In this document: positions 59,411 to 62,827 of the stretch, one piece after another
Layout: the number at the start of each line of letters is the position of its first letter
Position numbering within the stretch: the stretch's first letter is position 1
Source of the DNA: Pseudomonas sp. ACM7
Lineage (GTDB): Bacteria > Pseudomonadota > Gammaproteobacteria > Pseudomonadales > Pseudomonadaceae
NCBI RefSeq assembly: GCF_004136015.1
Contig: NZ_CP024866.1
Location: 1,993,464-2,056,290, forward strand
Direction: 5' to 3'
DNA: 62,827 nt
The notes under the pieces: generated by a model
What the model was told of the DNA's origin: nothing
Seen by the model: the letters and a program-made list of their open reading frames with translations, nothing else
The model's database searches: none
Translations under genes and position numbers: made by a program

Positions 59411-60442
59411 ATGGCCAAACGCCAACTCAATCGTCGTCAAAACTGGCGCATCGAAAAGATTCAAGGCGAACGCGCTGCCCGCGCCGCCAAACGCGAGTCC
59501 TCGGCTGTCGAGGCACTTGAGGGTGGCGATCTGGGTCCGGAACAGACGGGCCTGGTGATCGCGCACTTCGGTGTGCAGGTCGAAGTCGAAGCCCTCGATG
59601 GCGAGCTGGCTGGCCAGGTATTCCGTTGCCACTTGCGCGCCAACCTACCGGCGCTGGTGACCGGCGATCAGGTCGTCTGGCGTGCCGGCAACCAGGGTAT
59701 CGGCGTGATCGTGGCGCAACTGCCGCGTAAAACCGAACTCTGCCGTCCGGACAGCCGTGGTCAGCTCAAGCCTGTCGCGGCTAACGTCGACATGATCGTC
59801 ATCGTCTTCGCGCCGCTGCCCGAGCCTCACGCCAACTTGATCGACCGTTATCTGGTCGCTGCTGAGCACGCGGGGATTCGTCCGCTGCTGTTGCTCAACA
59901 AGTTCGACCTGATCGACGAGCAGAACGCCCCGGCGTTGAATGCCCTGCTGGCGGTTTACCGCACGCTGGGTTACCCGGTGCTGGAAGTCTCGGCGCATCA
60001 CGGCAATGGCATGGAGCAACTGCAAGAACAGCTGGACGGGCGCATCAGCGTGTTCGTCGGCCAGTCCGGCGTCGGCAAGTCTTCGCTGGTCAACAGCCTG
60101 TTGCCTGAAGTCGAAGCCCGTGTCGGCCCGCTGTCCGAGCTGTCCGGCCAGGGCACTCACACCACCACGACCGCGCGGTTGTTCCACTTCCCCGGTGGCG
60201 GTGAGTTGATCGACTCCCCGGGTATCCGCGAATTCGGCCTGGGCCACGTCAGCCGTGCCGACGTCGAAGCCGGCTTCATCGAGTTCAACGACCTGATCGG
60301 CACCTGCCGCTTCCGCGACTGCAAGCACGACCGCGAGCCGGGTTGCGCCCTGCTCAAGGCGCTGGAAGAGGGTCGCGTGCAGCAGCAACGGATGAATAGC
60401 TATCGCTCGATCATTGCGAGTTTGCCGGAGACCAGCTATTAA
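59411..60442 (+). CDS. rsgA: Small ribosomal subunit maturation GTPase RsgA
   Basis: 343 residues with a basic N-terminus ([20 protein letters not shown]), OB fold about 40-110, and a circularly permuted G domain in the order NKFDLI (G4), [14 protein letters not shown] (G1), [19 protein letters not shown] (G3). A C-terminal zinc knuckle [14 protein letters not shown] follows. It assists late 30S assembly. Last of the core genes before the TIR/caspase operon. Confidence 0.97.
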   Translation: MAKRQLNRRQNWRIEKIQGERAARAAKRESSAVEALEGGDLGPEQTGLVIAHFGVQVEVEALDGELAGQVFRCHLRANLPALVTGDQVVWRAGNQGIGVIVAQLPRKTELCRPDSRGQLKPVAANVDMIVIVFAPLPEPHANLIDRYLVAAEHAGIRPLLLLNKFDLIDEQNAPALNALLAVYRTLGYPVLEVSAHHGNGMEQLQEQLDGRISVFVGQSGVGKSSLVNSLLPEVEARVGPLSELSGQGTHTTTTARLFHFPGGGELIDSPGIREFGLGHVSRADVEAGFIEFNDLIGTCRFRDCKHDREPGCALLKALEEGRVQQQRMNSYRSIIASLPETSY

Positions 60443-60450
60443 ACAGACGT

Positions 60451-60483
60451 GCCAGCCGCCCCGACATTGATGGGACGGCTGGC
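60451..60483 (+). terminator. Hairpin after rsgA
   Basis: GCCAGCCG, 17 bases, CGGCTGGC: an eight-pair stem nine bases after the rsgA stop. No T-run, so termination strength is uncertain. The rest of the 213-base gap must hold the promoter of the TIR/caspase operon; I see no convincing -35/-10 pair. Confidence 0.55.
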
Positions 60484-60655
60484 CGCTTGTAACAACCTAC
60501 AAAACAACCCACCAATTTAAACGTCAGACATTACTGTAAGGCACTCGCACGCCTGTTTGAAGGGCATTTCTCTTTAACCGTGAAGCCCTTGTTTCAGCCC
60601 GTCAACTGCATACATTCAAGCCCTCTCCGCACATTAGCGATACCGAGGGACACCC

Positions 60656-61063
60656 ATGCAAACCTATCATTTGTTCATCAGCCACTCGTGGAACTACTCA
60701 GACGCCCACGACAATCTGGTCCGCCTGCTTAACGCGAAGCCCGACTTCACGTTCAAGAATTTTTCGGTCCCGCCGGACAACCCGATCATCGGCGCGAAAA
60801 CAGACAAACAACTTGAAGAAGCCATCGAAAACAAGATTCGGCTCTGCTCGGCAGTGCTGATCATGGCGGGGATGTATTCGACCTACAGCAAGTGGATCAA
60901 CAAGGAAATCGAGATCGCCAAGCGCATGAACAAGGTGATTATTGCGGTCAAGCCGTTTGGTGCGGAGCGGATTTCCACGGTGGTACGCCGGGCGGCGCAC
61001 GCGGAGTGTGCGTGGAACACCAACAGCATCATCAGTGCCATTCGCACTCACGCGGCGGGTTGA
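60656..61063 (+). CDS. TIR-like protein, ThsB/DUF1863 type
   Basis: 135 residues, a stand-alone TIR-like domain. Box 1 is YHLFISHSWNYSDAHDNL (4-21), followed by the FSVPPDNPI loop and the helix KWINKEIEIAKRMNKVIIAV, where Trp80 and Glu84 form the WxxxE motif that carries the catalytic Glu in NAD-cleaving TIR domains. The plan matches the DUF1863 TIR-like fold of ThsB in Thoeris. GAGGG precedes the ATG. Three bases separate its stop from the caspase gene. Expected role: sense phage and make an ADP-ribose-type signal from NAD; inferred. Confidence 0.82.
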   Translation: MQTYHLFISHSWNYSDAHDNLVRLLNAKPDFTFKNFSVPPDNPIIGAKTDKQLEEAIENKIRLCSAVLIMAGMYSTYSKWINKEIEIAKRMNKVIIAVKPFGAERISTVVRRAAHAECAWNTNSIISAIRTHAAG

Positions 61064-61066
61064 ACC

Positions 61067-62026
61067 ATGCGCAAGGGACTGTTCATCGGCATTAATAACT
61101 ACAGCCATGTTTCGCAATTGAGTGGTTGCAACAACGACGCAATGGCCATGGCTTCGGTGCTGAAAACCGACGCCAATGGCGATCCGAATTTCAAGAACCT
61201 GGTCCTGACCTCCGCCGAAGATTATCTAAGCCGTGAAAAGCTTGAAGGGCATATCCAGGATTTGTTTTCAGGCGATTGCAGCGTTGCTCTGCTGTACTTC
61301 GCTGGTCACGGCAACTTCGACGTCGATACGGACGAAGGCATGCTGATCCCTCAGGACTACAAATCCGCCAAGGATGGAATTCGCATCAGCGACATCCTGA
61401 ATTGGGCGACCAAAGCCGTGAAGATCAAAAACAAGGTGATTATTCTCGACTGCTGCCAGGCGGGCTCGGCGGGCGAAGTGCGGGCGCTACGCAGCGAAAG
61501 CAGCATGGTGTGCGAGGGCATGACCATCCTCACCGCGTGCAAAAAGGAAGAGCCGGCGATGGAAGGCGCCAACCACGGCGTCTTCACTGGGCTGTTGCTG
61601 CAAGCATTGCACGGCGGAGCCGCGAACATATTGGGAAAGATTACCCCCGGCAGCCTCTATTCATTTGTCGACAACGCTCTCGACGCGTGGGAACAGCGCC
61701 CGGTGTTCAAGACCAATGTGTCGCAGTTCATTTCATTGCGAGAAGTCTCGCCGCTGATCCACAAAGAGATTCTGCGCAAACTGCCCGACTGGTTCGCCGA
61801 AGCCGAATCAATGTTCGCGCTCGACCCCAGCTACGAACCTACCGAAGCCACGTTCGACCCGGAGCACGGCGAAGTCTTCTCCCAACTGCAAAAGTGCAAC
61901 CGCCACAGCCTGATCGAACCGGTGGATGCCGAACACATGTACTACGCCGCCATCAACTCCACCGGTTGTCGCCTCACAGCGCTCGGCGCCTATTACCGCG
62001 AACTCGCCCTCAAAGGACATTTCTGA
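61067..62026 (+). CDS. Caspase-like protease (peptidase C14)
   Basis: 319 residues. Residues 1-220 form a caspase-like domain: start MRKGLFIGINNYSHVSQLSG, catalytic His81 in FAGHG and catalytic Cys130 in LDCCQAGS, followed by substrate-pocket region GMTILTACKKEEPAMEG. Residues about 225-319 have no known domain and could be a ligand- or partner-binding region. No signal peptide or membrane span. Between two TIR genes, it is the expected effector: activated by a TIR-made nucleotide signal, it would cleave cellular proteins and stop phage growth. Its stop overlaps the next start (ATGA). Confidence 0.85.
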   Translation: MRKGLFIGINNYSHVSQLSGCNNDAMAMASVLKTDANGDPNFKNLVLTSAEDYLSREKLEGHIQDLFSGDCSVALLYFAGHGNFDVDTDEGMLIPQDYKSAKDGIRISDILNWATKAVKIKNKVIILDCCQAGSAGEVRALRSESSMVCEGMTILTACKKEEPAMEGANHGVFTGLLLQALHGGAANILGKITPGSLYSFVDNALDAWEQRPVFKTNVSQFISLREVSPLIHKEILRKLPDWFAEAESMFALDPSYEPTEATFDPEHGEVFSQLQKCNRHSLIEPVDAEHMYYAAINSTGCRLTALGAYYRELALKGHF

Positions 62027-62511
62027 TGCCCGTATTCATCAGCTACCGCCATAGCGATCGGCCCCATGCCATCGCCATCAGCACCCGTCTGATTCAGGCC
62101 AACATCAAGACCTACTTCGACGTGCTGGATCCGGAATCACAGACCACTGACGACATCACCGGGGTCATCACCCGCAACATCACCGCATGTACGCACTTGC
62201 TCGCAGTGATTTCGGAGAACACCGCACAATCCTGGTGGGTGCCGTTCGAAATCGGAGAAGCGACCATCAGCAATCGCCGCATCTGCTCGTACCAGGTTGG
62301 CCCCAGCGCTTTACCGTTGTACCTCGACAAATGGCCGAAACTGAGCGGCGATACGGACATCAATTTTTTCATTGATGCTTATCGTGAAGAGGTACTAACC
62401 AAACGCTCGATAGGACTGGAATCGATCAGTGAGTCGGTTCGCGGCATCTACAAAGGAAATGCAGACCTGTTCCACGACCAACTCAAGAACCGCATCCGGC
62501 GCGGTTTCTGA
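62026..62511 (+). CDS. TIR domain protein (second TIR of the operon)
   Basis: 161 residues from the ATG at 62026, overlapping the caspase stop by one base. The TIR domain (1 to about 115) has MPVFISYRHSDRPHAIAIST at box 1, the TYFDVLDPESQT loop, and WWVPFEIGEA with Trp71 and Glu75 as a WxxxE motif. It belongs to the classical TIR_2-like group, unlike the ThsB-type gene at the operon start. Residues 115-161 are a short tail with SIGLESISESVRGIYKGNAD. Either a second signal producer with different trigger or a regulatory partner. The group II intron ends four bases after its stop. Confidence 0.8.
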   Translation: MPVFISYRHSDRPHAIAISTRLIQANIKTYFDVLDPESQTTDDITGVITRNITACTHLLAVISENTAQSWWVPFEIGEATISNRRICSYQVGPSALPLYLDKWPKLSGDTDINFFIDAYREEVLTKRSIGLESISESVRGIYKGNADLFHDQLKNRIRRGF

Positions 62512-62514
62512 CAG

Positions 62515-62827
62515 ATCGAGTAGGAGGCGGCTTTACAGCCGCCGTCCTCTCACACCACCGTACGTACGGATCCGTATACGGCGGTTCAAGCTATGCGGCT
62601 AAGCCGGTTTATCGTATCCAGTACCGAAACTAACCCAAGCTGACCCCATAGTTTCTTCGGCAGCGCCTGATTCATATGAGATGCGCCTGAGCTCCACCAT
62701 GGGCCTCGGCCATTGAAGGCTGATTTGCAGGCGCGAGCTTCGCTAAGCCCCAGGCGCATCAAGTTACGTGCCCTCGTTGAGGGCCGCTTCCATTGTCGCC
62801 AGACGACGCATGTCGCCAGACGACGCA
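62515..62827 (-). mobile_element. Group IIC intron, 3' part (enters from the right edge)
   Basis: On the minus strand the last part of the intron protein gene is followed at once by domain V (GAACCGCCGTATACGGATCC with its GTACGTACGGTGGTG partner, about 62552-62587) and domain VI (GGCGGCTGTAAAGCCGCC, 62526-62543), ending CTACTCGAT at 62515. The 3' exon starts CTGTCAGAAACC, the end of the TIR gene in antisense. Class C assignment rests on the CGC-type domain V and the terminator-linked insertion of the partner at the left edge. The 5' part lies outside the window. Confidence 0.88.
62586..62827 (-). CDS. Group II intron reverse transcriptase/maturase, C-terminal fragment
   Basis: The last 80 or so codons of an intron-encoded protein, open to the right edge. 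It reads WRQWKRPSTRARNLMRLGLS, then a segment with FNGRGPWWSSGASHMNQALP and ends LDTINRLSRIA before the stop at 62586. This is the standard C-terminus (group II intron maturase-specific domain) of class C intron proteins, which end just before domain V. A 17-base direct duplication occurs at the window edge inside it, so the first residues are uncertain. Confidence 0.88.
   Translation of the reverse strand, partial: RRLATCVVWRQWKRPSTRARNLMRLGLSEARACKSAFNGRGPWWSSGASHMNQALPKKLWGQLGLVSVLDTINRLSRIA

Noticed and set aside
60591..60630. Sigma-70 promoter for the TIR/caspase operon (TTGTTT and CATACATT)
   Set aside because: Hexamers match the consensus poorly; kept only as a possibility, not as a feature.

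Overview
The window looks like about 63 kb of a Pseudomonas chromosome, most likely from the P. fluorescens complex. Three things point there: GC-rich codon use, gene neighbourhoods typical of Pseudomonas (livKHMGF/bra, amaAB, pncB-nadE-azu, rnr-rlmB-rpsF-rpsR-rplI-dnaB, purA-hisZ-hflC-hflK-hflX-hfq-miaA-mutL-amiB-tsaE-nnr-queG-orn-rsgA), and many palindromic repeats of the types scattered between genes in that group. Both edges lie inside minus-strand group IIC introns: the 5' part of one at 1-279 and the 3' part of another (or of the same family) at 62515-62827. The window may therefore be a contig or segment bounded by repeated introns.

Layout. 1-5500: intron 5' end placed directly after the livF terminator, then the branched-chain amino acid ABC importer livKHMGF on the minus strand, with a near-perfect sigma-54 promoter before livK. 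5789-9807: pipecolate/lysine catabolism (amaA, amaB) and a divergent LysR regulator. 9898-13094: a lower-GC accessory block with an HTH regulator, a divergent sodium:amino-acid symporter and a run of very small genes, one apparently frameshifted. 13160-17060: NAD salvage and synthesis (pncB, nadE), azurin, a LOG-family protein and two small proteins. 17252-23992: transglutaminase / ATP-grasp-alpha-E / large transglutaminase operon. 24380-30874: ygiQ and a divergent 1362-residue DUF6543-like toxin whose C-terminus carries SET-methyltransferase-like motifs.

30907-38211: dnaB and the ribosomal and RNA-processing block. 38373-38833: two tandem tRNA-Leu(CAG) units, each with its own promoter and terminator. 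39039-41614: iron-type ABC import genes (binding protein and fused permease, no ATPase gene beside them). 41711-60442: chemoreceptor, purA, hisZ, hflCK, hflX, hfq, miaA, mutL, amiB, tsaE, nnr, queG, a TRIC-family protein, orn and rsgA. 60656-62511: a compact operon of TIR-like protein, caspase-like protease and second TIR protein. This matches the logic of TIR-caspase (type IV Thoeris-like) antiphage immunity and is the most interesting system here. It is followed at once by the second group II intron.

All family assignments come from reading motifs, lengths and gene order; no database search was run.
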